Below, piece after piece: positions 1 through 11,173 of a stretch of 64,000 nucleotides of DNA. The translations under genes and the position numbers were made by a program. Positions within the stretch are counted from its first letter, which is position 1. Every line of letters begins with the position of its first letter. This DNA comes from Isoetes taiwanensis (lineage: Eukaryota; Streptophyta; Lycopodiopsida; Isoetales; Isoetaceae), in the NCBI GenBank assembly GCA_021234155.1, contig JAJEKV010000091.1, positions 3,603,501 through 3,667,500 of the forward strand, in the 5' to 3' direction. The notes under the pieces were generated by a model, which did not search any database, was not told the DNA's origin, and saw nothing but the letters and a program-made list of their open reading frames with translations.

Positions 1-116
1 TGCCATCTCCTCAATTGATCTATCTATCTAATTATTTTATAAGGCACCCTTTGAAACCATGGCCTAACATTTCTAAATGGCTAAATACAGCATATTCCTG
101 GTTTATACTCCCAAAA

Positions 117-310
117 ATACGGCCACCGTATCGCGCAAATTCTGGAAAAAATACAGTGAAGAACCCTAAAATTGGAAAACTGCTCGAATCACTTAATGGA
201 AGCCTTGGACTCGAAAACTACCTACTTCAGATTCCCGCCCTAAGCATCCAATCAAGCCTAAATTTAAGCTCTAAGATGCCGGAACCGTTAAAATCTAAAT
301 CTATATACAT
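117..310 (+). promoter_or_regulatory. Candidate LTR core promoter (CG-rich motif, telo-box, TATA)
   Basis: Three motifs occur in the same order in most family A LTRs here. A CG-rich inverted repeat of the form ATACGGnnACCGTATCGCGC is at 117-136. A telo-box-like ACCCTAAA is at 163-170. A TATA-type CTATATACATGGG starts at 301. Equivalent TATATAC boxes are at 23222, 29550, 36794, 44454 and 62555 on plus, and at 13213-13219 and 39765-39771 on minus. The order fits a U3 promoter with transcription starting about 30 bases after the TATA box. That assignment is inference. Confidence 0.55.
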
Positions 311-1164
311 GGGAAACGAAGATAGAGAAAAATTTGAAGGCCCAGAAGTATTCAGATCCTACATTGATCATTGCTGAGCAAGATCTGGACGATCCTTGAA
401 GTTCTTGAGCTCTCCTCAATTGGATCCACAAGATCTGATTGACATTACCTTCAAAAATTATTTATTGACTTGAGAAGATTATTTTCCTGTGATTTAAAGC
501 TATGAAGCATCCTTATATTATGTTATCATGATATATTTACTTCCATATCAATTCAAATCGATTGCCAAGTTGTCAAATCCATCTCTGATATATTATTCTA
601 CAATTCTTGCTACAAAATAGTCTACAGAAAATTCTAGTGTGTTTTTCTATTCCTTTGGACCACTTGCCATCTATCCTTAGGACCTGTGCAGTCCAAAGGA
701 GTTGGAATCATTCAAAAATACCAAGTATAGCTCAAATTCAAAAAAATTGCTCTCGGGTTTGGACAGTTTTGACTGTATTTTGCCAAATCTAAATGAAGAT
801 TTGATTGATTGCCCCTCTTCCCTAGCATCATTGCAACTTATCTACTTGGGAATTTCTCAAAAAGATGATTGGCAACTCCAAATCTCAATTTCGATCCTTT
901 TGCTTTCTACATTTGACCTCTATTGACCAAAATTTGACCCCACTTTGAGCTCGAATAACTCACAGATTAAGTCTCTGACTTGGTCAGAGGTTTTACTGTT
1001 GGTTAACTACCACTTTTTTGACCAAGTCTATTGCATCTGACTTAAAAAATCGATCTGCATCTCGACACCACATTTGTTTTGGCAAAGGTACTATTTTTTG
1101 GAAATGGGAAAGGTATAGAACTCGAACTTTTTGAACTTGTTTTTGGGATTTCCTTGCATAGACT

Positions 1165-1221
1165 GATCACCTCAAGTGATCTGGAGGTTCTAACCCCAAT
1201 TTGAGTGAAAACTTGAATTGG
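1165..1221 (+). promoter_or_regulatory. Conserved LTR 3'-end double hairpin with PBS-like spacer
   Basis: Hairpin 1 is GATCAC-CTCAA-GTGATC at 1165-1181. It is followed by TGGAGGTTCTAACC at 1182-1195, which resembles the PBS. Hairpin 2 at 1196-1221 has an 11-bp stem closed by a GAAA loop. In this copy hairpin 2 is held by two G-U pairs, with no mismatch. The same arrangement lies at the same place in all other family A LTRs that keep this region. Confidence 0.75.
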
Positions 1222-1659
1222 TTCCTTGTGGTTGACCTTTAAGCCAGGTTTAGGGTCAACAACTCCACACTCATCATACACATTATCTCCACATCATTCA
1301 AAATTTTTGACTAGAAAGAATTTTCAAATTCAAGTTGGCTAACACGTCATCATCCCCATCGGCCATGTCATACCCACCTAGCCTTGTCATCATTTCCAAA
1401 TGCCACATCATCCACTCCTTAGCTTCATTTTTGCCAAATTCAAAGGTGCTCCATTGTGAGAAGAGATTCCAGAATCTTATAGAGTGCAAAAAAAGATTCC
1501 CTGAAAAAAAAAGAAATTTGAAAAAAGGCTCTATTTTGGACGTCATAGTTGCTTCCTAGGGAATCGTGCCATAGGGCTTAGGGGTGCAAAAAATTTTCCT
1601 ATCTACCCCCCAAGCCTAATTTCTCTTTCCAGCCAATCTCCCCATGCCGCGTGGAACAT

Positions 1660-1699
1660 CCGGGCGTGTGGGGCGGTGGAGGTACCGGATCCCACGTGG
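1660..1699 (+). promoter_or_regulatory. 40-bp GC-rich block with G-box, shared with family B LTR
   Basis: These 40 bases, ending in a CACGTG G-box, are identical base for base and in the same sense to 51140-51179 of the family B LTR (minus strand), although flanking LTR sequence has diverged strongly. CACGTG is the known core bound by plant bZIP and bHLH factors. The block lies shortly upstream of TATA-like sequences in both families, so a promoter element is the simplest reading. Confidence 0.65.
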
Positions 1700-2972
1700 A
1701 TATTGCACGCAATAATTATAAATGATGGATTTTCTTTTCCTTATATACCTTTGTCGCCAAAACCTAATCGAGCCTGTGGGATATTTTGCTGAAACCATTA
1801 TGAACCCTAAAATCCGGAAACGCCAAGATCTGTTTAATTCAGCCAAACAAACCACGAAATCATGACTTAAACTGGCCAGATCACCATGTTTAATGCCAAG
1901 AATACCTATTGTAAGCTAAAAGACAGAGAATCAAGGGGAAATGATCAAGAATTCAACGGAACAGAGCATTTACAAAAAGGGGTTTTTCGACAGAAGAAAA
2001 TTCGAGGGCTTTGAGGCAAAGAAGTGATTCCTGGCTTTGAAGAAGGACCGGCTTGATAATCCTGAGCTTGATTCTGACCTCCAATGTTCACCTCTGATCC
2101 GGATTATTGACTAAATTATCTGGATTATTTGAATGTTTACCTATTTGATTCTGTGCCCAAGACCGTGAGCTTGGGATATTGCATTGTATTTCTTGAGTGT
2201 TTGATTCAATTGAAAATCCGACCTTTGCAGTTATCTGTTTGTGTTGCATCGAAATCCATACCCGAGAGAAAACGATTATCAGAAGCTAGGCGTGTTGTTT
2301 TGCCCTGATCATCAGATATAAGTAGTCTGCCTATTTAGTATGTCTTTAGAGAAGGTAAAAAGCTAAGCTCTTGTCAAGATTAAACTCCAATACTATTTTG
2401 AGTCGATATGTTTAGATCAAATTGTGATGCATGGCAGGCACTGAGCATAAAAGAGCAAACATTTGGGCCTTAATCTTGCCAAGCAAGATATGTTGAGCAA
2501 GGCAATGTTAAACACACGTGCAACCCCTCACCAGGAAGCATCTTCTGACAGAATTGTTCATACCTCACAGCACTAGGCAAAAAATCATCAAAAGAAAAAA
2601 TTAGGTCCTCTTTTGGCAAAAGGAAGATTCGGCCCTTATTGTACAGATAAACCTAAGCAGAATAGAATTGGTAGGTCCAAAAAATTCCTTGTCCACATCG
2701 AGTTGCAAATTTTAGCTCTCTGCCAGGGATATTGACCAAAAATTGACTGGGTCAGTGATCAAATTTTGGCCTATCTAGCCTCGTCAGACCTCTCTGAGTT
2801 TTTGCAGTCTGTAAGTGAGAAGTGTTGAGCATCTTGAGGAGTGAGATCCATATCCAAAGCTTGATAGATCACATACTGCAAGCTATTTTGTGAAGCAGAC
2901 TTTTTGGCCTTCAGGGAAACATATTCCCAGTGAAACTCTGTGCATTATTTCTGGAATCCTTGCACGCAGAGT

Positions 2973-3003
2973 GGTTGCCTCAAGCAACCTGGAGGTTCTA
3001 AAC
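2973..3003 (+). promoter_or_regulatory. Family C version of LTR hairpin 1 plus PBS-like motif
   Basis: GGTTGC-CTCAA-GCAACC at 2973-2989 is followed directly by TGGAGGTTCTAAAC at 2990-3003. Loop and following motif match family A, but three stem pairs differ on both sides together (A-T to G-C, C-G to T-A, A-T to G-C), so pairing is kept. Family A's hairpin 2 is not found here. Confidence 0.7.
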
Positions 3004-3044
3004 CACTGAGGTTGAAGGTTTTGCCAGGAACACCTTCAACATTT

Positions 3045-3062
3045 TGGAGGTCCTACCGAGAT
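3045..3062 (+). promoter_or_regulatory. Primer-binding site (tRNA-Gln type)
   Basis: TGGAGGTCCTACCGAGAT begins three bases after the LTR end. Its reverse complement ends in ACCTCCA and fits, from memory, the 3' end of plant tRNA-Gln (…GGTAGGACCT plus CCA). The gag ATG follows 22 bases later at 3085. Confidence 0.75.
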
Positions 3063-3084
3063 CATTTTCCTGGAATCTGAACTC

Positions 3085-4602
3085 ATGGCACCCAGAAGAA
3101 CTAATGAGGCATCTGAGCCTACTGAAGCACAAGATAACCATGAAGCTGCTGCAGGACCTACTGTCACTATACAAGCAAATGCAGGTATGCCTTGTCAATA
3201 CTTTGAGCTAAACGTGCCTATTCCAGTCCCTACTTTTGATCCGAGCATGAATGCCAACAATTTCCTCAAGACTTTTGAAGAGTACTACCAAGAATATGGT
3301 TACAAAAAAGGCTGTAAGTTCTCTGAGTTTAAAAAATATTTCAAAAATGATGAAGTCAGGGCTTGGTTAGAATATGTTATAAGTTTAGGCACCAATTCTT
3401 GAAGAACTGGTTAAAAAGTTTTTGGCACGTTTTGGAAGAGTCTTGGACCCCCAAGATCTAATTTTTGAGTTGCAAACTTTTCGCATTAAGCATGGTGAAA
3501 GTGTGCACCAATATGTTGAAAGATTCAATCTCTATCGTGTCAAATGCCAAGTCAATCATGTTCCTAACTACACCTTGCATCTAGTGGCTTCTTTTATCAG
3601 GGGATTAAGCAGCAGACAGAGGATACACAGAAAGCTATTGAAGATCCAAAAACAAGAGGGATTTGACACAATACACAAGGCTTTCACCAAGGCTACTGAA
3701 ATTGTAGATATGATATCTTACTTACCAGATGATGTGCACTCACCAAGTGATCATTTTTTTCCAGATTATGAGCAAGAGTATATGGGAGCAGCACCTGTAC
3801 CTGTTTATGCTGTCCAAAAGGAGAAGAAGAAGGTAAAGATGGAAGATGATGAGGCTCCTGCAGCAGATGTAAGAGCAGAGATTACCAAAGTGTCTGAGGC
3901 ACTGGTTGAGGTAACCAAACAACTTCAAGAGCTGAAAAGCTCAAAATTTGAAAAGAAAACTTACCCTCCATGTGTGCATTGCTTTAGAGACACTCATTCT
4001 TCTGACTAATGCTGGTATAGGCCATGCACAAAGTGTGGAAAGAGAGGACATTTTGGTAAAGAATGCCCTGTGTGCGCATTTTGTAAGGCTGTGGGACATT
4101 ATGAGGATAGATGCAGTGTTAAAGAGTATTTTGCCAGACAAGAAAAATCTAAAGTTAATGAGCCAAATGCATCTATAAGGTTTGTGCAGGAAATTGAGGA
4201 ACAAGAGGAGATAATGGCTGTCCACACCAGAAGAATGAATAATGCCAAAGAAAGAGAATCAACACATGAGGAAGCTGACATCTTGAAACATAGGGATGCT
4301 GAGCAAGCAGTGGCTGTGCCTCCTCCTCCTGCTCAAAAATTTGTCAAGAAAGAAAAAGAGTGTGAGGACTTTGAATATTTGTTAAAGAATTCTAAAATCT
4401 GTGTAGATTTGCTGACCTTGCTCAAGATAGCCCCTTCTTACAGAAAAAAGGTTCTCAATCTGACTAAGGAAGATGAGTTTGCCCTAACAAACCACATTGA
4501 GGAGCACATGCTCACCCAGGATGATTATGATCCTGGAGCTTTCACTTGTGTTGCCAAAATGGGAAGAAAAATTTTAACCAAGGTTCTGCTAGATGGAGGA
4601 TC
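3085..4602 (+). pseudogene. Family C gag and start of protease, broken
   Basis: The start ATG at 3085 (MAPRRTNEA) lies 22 bases after the PBS. The gag domain (PF03732-like) begins around FELNVPIPVPTFD. A frameshift near 3390-3400 moves the reading from frame 1 to frame 2. A stop at 4007-4009 falls inside the first of three CCHC knuckles; knuckles 2 and 3 (CTKCGKRGHFGKEC, CAFCKAVGHYEDRC) are intact. The acidic/proline linker and the protease start follow, and the sequence stops exactly at the protease active-site motif LLDGGS near 4600. There an LTR fragment of family A is joined, with a short shared GGATCCCATGG-like stretch. Protease body, aRNH, RT and integrase are absent. A second family C piece is at 62952-63957. 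Confidence 0.88.
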
Positions 4603-5193
4603 CCATGGCATTAGATTCCACCTCCTAGTCATTTTTATCCATATTCTTACCCCCATTTCCCTAGTCATATTCCCCTTATGCTTATATTTTCCCTTGTTCA
4701 TTTTTTTTGCCAAATCACACCTTGATTGCTTAATTCTTTTTGCCTCCTTATTTCATATCCCTTTTCCCACTCTTATCACACCTTCATAAATACCCCTAGC
4801 CCATTTCTAGCTTGGAATTTTATGACCACTTTGCTTTGTCCACCATTGTGCCTTAAATATTCATGCTACCCATGGAATATCCCAATGCATGGTATCTAAG
4901 CCTAGCATATTCCTCAAAAATTAGGGTTGCCATCTCCTCAATTGATCTATCTATCTAATTATTTTATAAGGCACCCTTTGAAACCATGGCCTAACATTTC
5001 TAAATGGCTAAATACAACATATTCCTGGTTTATACTCCCAAAAATACGGCCACCGTATCGCGCAAATTCTGGAAAAAAATACAGTGAAGAACCCTAAAAT
5101 TGGAAAACTGCTCGAATCACGCCGGAATGGAAGCCTTGGACTCTGAAAACTACCTACTTCCGTATTCCCGCCCCTAAGCATCCAATCAAGCCT
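4603..5193 (+). repeat. Internal fragment of a family A LTR
   Basis: This 590-bp piece runs from the LTR interior (near CCATGG..TTGATTCCA in other copies) through the ATACGGCCACCGTATCGCGC motif (near 5043) and stops before the TATA box. Bases 4928-5193 match 1-260 almost exactly. Neither LTR terminus is present. It lies between broken family C protease and family A1 gag, so it is a deletion product. The next 26 bases (5194-5219) match nothing else here and may be filler DNA. Confidence 0.85.
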
Positions 5194-5219
5194 CCACATA
5201 TTCTTTCATGCATTTCTCT

Positions 5220-8200
5220 ATTTTAAAGAGGAGAGTGAGGCTGGTGCTTGGTTAACTTATGAAAAGTTAATGGGGGCCACCTCATGGGATGAGCTCGTCA
5301 AGAAGTTTTTAGATAGGTTTGGTAAGTTGGCTGCTCCAAAAGATTTGGTCAATGAGTTGCAAAGTTTTTCTATACATGCAGGGGAAAGTGTGAATCAGAA
5401 CAAAGAAAGATTTAGTACATACATGAGCAGGTGCCAAAGAGCTCAAGTCACAATTCCAACCCTTTTTTTAGTCACTGCTTTTATTAATGGTTTGGAAAGG
5501 AGACCAGAGATCCAAAGGAAACTGCTCAAGATCCAAGCTGCTGAAGGATTTGATTCTATATACAAAGTTTTTGCCAAAACCACTGACCTGACTCAGATGC
5601 TCTCTACTTTGCCTGACAAGCATCATGTTTCTCACCATAACCCTGATCCTTTTTATCCTGATGCTACTGATGCACATTATGACCATCACCCTTCCATTCC
5701 AGTTTATGCCATATAGAAAGAAAAGAAGAAATCTAAAGAGGAGGAATCTAATTCTCAAGTTGCAGAGGTCAAGGCAGACCTATCTAAAGTTACTGAGGCT
5801 TTAGTAGAACTAACCAAACAATTGGTTGAACTCAAGGCTACAAGAACAGGTAAAACTTACCCTGAATGTATTCACTGCAATAGGAATTCTCATCCATCAG
5901 AAATTTGCTATTGGCAAGGCCACTTTGGAAAGGAATGTTCTATTTGTTCTTTTTGTAAAGAAATTGGCCATACTGATACCAAGTGTGCTGTTAAGGAATA
6001 CTTTGCTAAGCAGGAAAAAGAAAAGAGACCAGAACCTAAACCTTCTGTGAGATTTGCTGAACCAAGTACTTCTACAAGGTTTATTCAGGCTACAGAAGTT
6101 CCCAAAGCTGAAGAAGTTATGGTGGTGCAAACTAGAAGCATGAATGAAGCTCATGTACATGCTGAATCAAGTAGACATCCCACTGCCAGGTCTTCACCAC
6201 CTATAGTGGAATCACCTGCTCAAATGATAGCTCCACCCCCACAGCAAAAATATGGCAAGAAAGATCAAGACCTTGATGAAGTTGATGTTTTGCTCAAAAA
6301 CTCCAAAGTAAGTGTGGATCTTTTCACCTTGCTGAAGATTGCACCTAGCTATAGAAAAAGAGTACTTCAGCAAACTGGTGGTGAGAAATTGAATGCTTGT
6401 GTGAATTTTACTGATGCCACTAACCTTGTTCTAGCACAGAATGAAGAAGACCCTGGGGCATTCACATGTTCAGCTGCTTTAGGAGGTTATACCTTCTCAA
6501 ATGGGTTACTTGATGGAGGATCCCTTATAAACATCATGCCATATCACATTATGAAGAAGTGTGGTTTCGAGGTGGACAAGAAAGCTTCTATATTATTAAG
6601 ATCTTTTTATAATGCTAAGATTACTCCTATTGGTGTGGTGACAAAAGTGCCTGTTAATACAGAAGGCATAACTGTAGCTGCTAACTTTATTGTAGTGGCT
6701 TTTGAAGATATAGGGGATGAATCTGACATCTATGATCTACTTTTAGGGAGGAGATGGTTGGCCACTGTGGATGCTAGGCCAGTCTGGTCTCAAGGGAGAT
6801 GCACCATCTCCAATGGCTCTCAAACTGCTACAATTTACAATCAAGATGGCTCCTATGGCTCCAAAGAAGAGGTAAACTTTATTAATGAAATGTTAATTGA
6901 AGAACCTTTGGGATCTTACAGGATAAAAAATACAAGATCAAGAAAATGTGAAATGGTTCCTCTTATTATGGAGTGTGCACTCCCCAGCAAACCAGGACCA
7001 TCAGGATTCTTATGGTTTGATGGAGGTATTTCTAAAAAATTAAATATTGCATCATCTGCTGCTATTTTGAAAGATTCTTCTCACAAACTCTTAGCTAAAG
7101 TAGGAAGAATCTTCCCTCAGGTCACTTCTAATGTAGCAGAATATAAAGCTTTGATTGCAGGTCTTCAGGAAGCCAAAGCTATGGATATTGCTAACATCCA
7201 TATCTATGGTGATTCACAATTGATTTGTAGACAAGTTTCAGGAGATTACCAAACAAAAAATGCAGATATGGAGCTCTTAAAAAATTAAGTAATGGGAGTA
7301 CTCTCGAGTTTTGCTTCATGGGAGATCACTCACATACCAAGAGAGAAAAATGTGGAAACTGATGCCTTATGTAGAGAAACCCTCATGTCACATTTAATTG
7401 AGGGAGCTATTCCAGAGGAAGATCTTGATGCTAGTGAGGTAAAAGCACTTTGTCCCATTCTAACCATTAGTGCATCAGAGGAAAAGGGCACTGAAGAGAT
7501 TGCAATCACAAAAAATGGTAAGACTAGAACCCTATTTGTTGGAGATTTGATTGAATATCAAAATAGGGAGAACATACAAATGTTTTTTGAAGAAAGGAAG
7601 GATGTATTTGCCTGGGATTATTCCGAGCTCACTGGTATTAAAGCTGAGGTATGCCAATTTGAAATTAAGATTAAAGAAGGATGCAAACCTGTTTTTCAAA
7701 AACTGAGAAGAATTAATGCTTCATTGATGGGACTAGTCAAAGATGAGTTGGATAATGCTAGATGCATGTGTTATCATTGAAATCATCAATCCAGAATGGG
7801 TATCTTGCATTGTACATGTAGAAAAAAAAGAGTGGTGCCTTAAGAATTTGCATTGATTATCGAGATCTCAACAAAGCCACCATCAAGGACTGTTATCCCT
7901 TGCCTTTTTTAGAAGAAATCTTATATGCTGTGGCAGGAAAAGAGGTGTACTCATTCTTAGATGGATTTTCAGGATTTAATCAAATTGGCATTAAGGAAGA
8001 AGATCAACCAAAGACCTCTTTTGTTACCCCTTGGGGAACTTATGCAATGAAAAGGATGCCTTTTGGATTAATGAATGCACCTGCCACTTTCCAGAGAGCT
8101 ATGGATGTTTTTTTTAGACCTATGTCTCCTCAAGAATTCAGAGTTTACTTGGATGATCTTTGTTTAGGATCTCATCCTACTAATCATTTGGAATTGCTGG

Positions 8201-10320
8201 CAAAAATATGCTCCTTGTGCAGGGATTCTGGAATCAACCTTAACCCAAAGAAATGCATTTTTTTTGCATCCAAAGGGCAACTTTTGGGGCATGAGGTGTC
8301 CAACAATGGTATACAAGTGGCACAAGAAAAGGTTGAGGCTCTCAAAAAACTGGTACCCTCTAGGAATTTGAAGCAAGTCAAAAGCTTTATTGGCATGACT
8401 AGTTTTCTTAGAATGTGTATTCCTAACTTTACTCATATTATAAGTCCTATTTCCAAGCTAACAAGAATAGGCAAGATTTCTAAATCTGAGAGCAAGTATG
8501 TCCATGTCACATGGTCATCAGATTGCCAAGAGTCTTTTGAGTTTCTTATAAAGTCCATTTGTGAAGCTACTCTTTTAAAAAAACCTGATTTGGATATGCC
8601 ATTTGAGGTTTATATTACCATCACTAAGAAGACTATAGGTTTAGCTATTCTACAGGACAAACATACCATAGTTTTTGCTAGCAAATAATGGAGTTCAACT
8701 GAAGAAAAGTACACCAGATTGGAAAAGAGTGCTGCTGCTCTTATGTTCCTCATTGACAGACAAGGTCACATGCTACTGAAGAGTTCTGTTCAAGTTTATA
8801 TGAAACAAAATCCAATGGGATTGTTATTTGGTAAGGCTACTTCCAAACCAAAAATTCAAAGGTGGGCTTGTAAGCTACAAACTTTTAATATTTCCATTAA
8901 AGAATTACATCAGGTAAAGAGTTCCAGTCTTTATTTACCTTACATTTTCTTTGACCATGAGGATGCAGTGGAGGTTGTTGACTTTGTGGATGCCTTAGCT
9001 TATTTGCAGGCAGATGATGAAAAGCAAATCCAACAGGATTGGCAGCAACCTATTAAGAATTTTCTACAATTCAAAGAGATGCCCTCAGGCCTGACTTCGA
9101 GCCAGCAAAGGAGATTTAAAGAAAAATGTAGGCAATTTAAAATGATTAATGATGTTTTATGTAAAGTCAACAGGGATGGACTATTATTGAGGTGTGTCAA
9201 TGAAGAAGAATTCGCTCTGATCATTAGAGAAATGCATGAAAGAATATGTGGAGGCCATTTTGCTGGAGACACCACTGCCAAGAAAATTCTCAGGTCAGGT
9301 TATTATTGGCCTAGAGTATTTAAAGATTGTTATACTGCTATAAAGTCTTGCCACAAGTGTCAGATATTTGGCAAAAGGATCCTCCTCCTAGCTGCATTAA
9401 ATCCCATCATTTCTCCAGGACCCTTCCAAATATGGGGATTAGATTATATTGGCCCTATTAACCCCCCTTCTGCAGGACAACATCAGCACATTATTGTAGC
9501 TACAGATTATTTTACTAAGTGGGCAGAAGCTATTCCTTTAAGACAGGCCAATGCTATTACAACAGCAAAGTTCTTACATGAATATATCTGTGCACGGTTT
9601 GGTATCCCTCTACAATTGCACTCTGATAGAGGTACTCCCTTTGCGAATGAAGTTAGTGCTAATCTGTTAACTATTCTTAAGGTCAAACATACCAAGAGCT
9701 CTTCCTATTATCCTCAAGGTAATGGTCAAGCAGAAGCTACTAATAAAGTTTTGAAAAGCATTTTGCAGAAAACAGTGAATGATAACCAAAAGGATTGGCA
9801 TGTCAAACTGGTGGATGCTCTTTGGGCTTATAGAGTTACTATTAAAGCAGCAACCACTCATACACCCTTTAACCTAGTTTATGGCATTGAAGTTGTGCTT
9901 CCAGTAGAGCTTGAGCTCCCATCTCTAAGGTTAGCTCACAAGCTATGTTTACCTTTTGAAAATGCCTTGCAGGAAAGATTGGATGCTCTTTTGCATTTAG
10001 AAGAATATAGGATGGAGGCTGAGAATGCCAATCTGCTGAAGAAAGCCAAAGATTTGGCTGCTTTCAAAGCTGCTCATAAAATACAAGGGACTTTCAAGGC
10101 AGGAGAGCTAGTTCTAAAATGGAATAAATCAAGGGAAGACTCAGCTAGTAAGTTTGAAAATCTGTGGGAAGGTCCCTATGAGGTGTTGGAACCAGCAGGC
10201 ACCAATTCTTATTGGTTAACGGAATTAACTTCAGGGGTACCACTCCCAAATCCTACCAACACTATCCACTTGAAAGGGTCTTGAGATCAGCATATATGCT
10301 TGTCCCTTTTTATGCTCTAG
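5220..10320 (+). pseudogene. Family A1 gag-pol, nearly full length but broken
   Basis: The remnant begins inside gag (FKEESEAGAW at 5222) and ends at the ancestral stop 10318-10320. Domains in order: gag to about 5716; CCHC knuckles 5867-5985; protease near 6450-6830 (DGGS Asp codon 6512); aRNH 7010-7390 (Asp 7019, Glu 7139, Asp 7211, Asp 7361); RT about 7760-8560 (YLDD 8146-8157); degenerate Ty3-type RNase H 8577-8965; integrase with HHCC and DD35E about 9200-10320. An 8-codon deletion removed the front half of knuckle 2. In-frame stops are at 5714 (CAG to TAG), 7286 (Gln codon to TAA), 8686 (CAA to TAA) and 10282 (TGG to TGA). A frameshifting change at 7755-7780 separates the aRNH part from RT. 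Subfamily A1 is marked by RPMSPQEF and VSNNGIQ in RT. Confidence 0.92.
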
Positions 10321-11173
10321 AATTTAGAAAAGTTAGAATTAGAGTTAAGATTGGATAGGCTAGATTTCACTTTGTCTTGATTTTTAGAATTAATGTTTTC
10401 ACTGAGTTCATGTTTGCAGCTAGCTAGGGTAAAGGATATATTATCAAACAATTCCAAGACAAGGATTTCTACTAATGATTTGTCAAGTGTCATCTGCAGG
10501 AGCATTCTTCTTTCATCTGCACTCATTTGTTTTACTGTGGTCCTACCTCCCACCTAGCTATCTATTATTCATTCCATTCCCCCAAGCATGCACTCTGCAA
10601 ATTCAGCTTCACCATCATGGCAGAGTTGCAAGAATTAAGATTAACACGTTTATGTGTTTCCATGGCAGGTGCATCCTTTTCCCATCTATATTCATTTGTC
10701 ATAAGTGGTCCTGCCAATCATTTAGACTCCTCATTCTTGTTTTCATTCCCAAACAAAGCACTCTGCATTTCAGCTTCACCACCATAGCAGAGTTGCAAAT
10801 TATTGAAGAAAGGACATGCATTTTCTTGTTTTGGCGAGATCTCAACACTAGCACATTCATCTTATCCCCTTACATCATTCACACTTCACTCACACCATTT
10901 CTTTATCATCCTCATACTTATTTTCATCCTTATTCACCCATCACACTCTATTCACACCATATTACTACCACATTCACACTCATTACACTCATCTCACCTC
11001 ACTATCACCACAACATCACCACACTCACACTCATCTCCTCAGTATTTGCACCCTACACTCTATTCCACCTTGTTCTCATCTTGTACACTCTGACAAAGTT
11101 TGAAGACCCCTCTATATACTCCTTCTGGCATAATATGGCTGAGGGGACCAGCTATTTTCTTGTTTTGGCGAGA
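10321..11173 (+). repeat. A1 element 3' untranslated region and polypurine-tract region
   Basis: No coding. It holds two copies, 168 bp apart, of a module ending CTCTGC…GCAGAGTTGCAA (10593-10631 and 10761-10796), each able to form a CTCTGC/GCAGAG stem. Then comes a TTTTCTTGTTTTGGCGAGAT copy near 10830, about 250 bp of CA/TC-rich low-complexity DNA, GGCTGAGGGGACCAGC at 11137-11152, and a second CTTGTTTTGGCGAGA that ends at the LTR. The same plan is seen in all other family A 3' ends here. Confidence 0.8.

Larger units (their letters stand above)
1..1261 (+). repeat. Family A LTR, 3' portion (solo or cut by window edge)
   Basis: This is the 3' two thirds of a family A LTR. It begins inside the LTR at the window edge and matches the LTR pieces at 4928-5193, 44200-44870 and 62300-62950. 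It ends with GGTCAACA at 1261, the same terminus that precedes the PBS in the complete LTR at 35864-37778. No PBS follows here: the next base starts a family C LTR. The piece is therefore a solo LTR, or the 3' LTR of an element lying to the left, inserted into older family C DNA. The 5' end and left target-site duplication are outside the window. Confidence 0.9.
1262..3041 (+). repeat. Family C LTR, 5' end missing
   Basis: This non-coding block ends in CAACA at 3041, three bases before a PBS at 3045, so it is the 5' LTR of the family C gag that follows. Its interior resembles the family B LTR (49813-52427, opposite strand), including a 40-bp identical block at 1660-1699, a GGGATAT stretch and a GAACCCTAAAAT telo-box near 1801. 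Its own 5' terminus was lost where the family A LTR now abuts at 1261/1262. TATA-like sequences are near 1717 (TATAAAT) and 1742 (TATATAC). No protein-coding signal is credible in it. Confidence 0.85.

Noticed and set aside
7010-7390. Host RNase H gene captured between elements
   Set aside because: The domain is in frame with protease in several copies and two families, at the same place each time, so it is part of the polyprotein.
10593-10800. Repeats as a CRISPR array
   Set aside because: Only two units about 168 bp apart, in a retroelement 3' UTR, with no cas genes.
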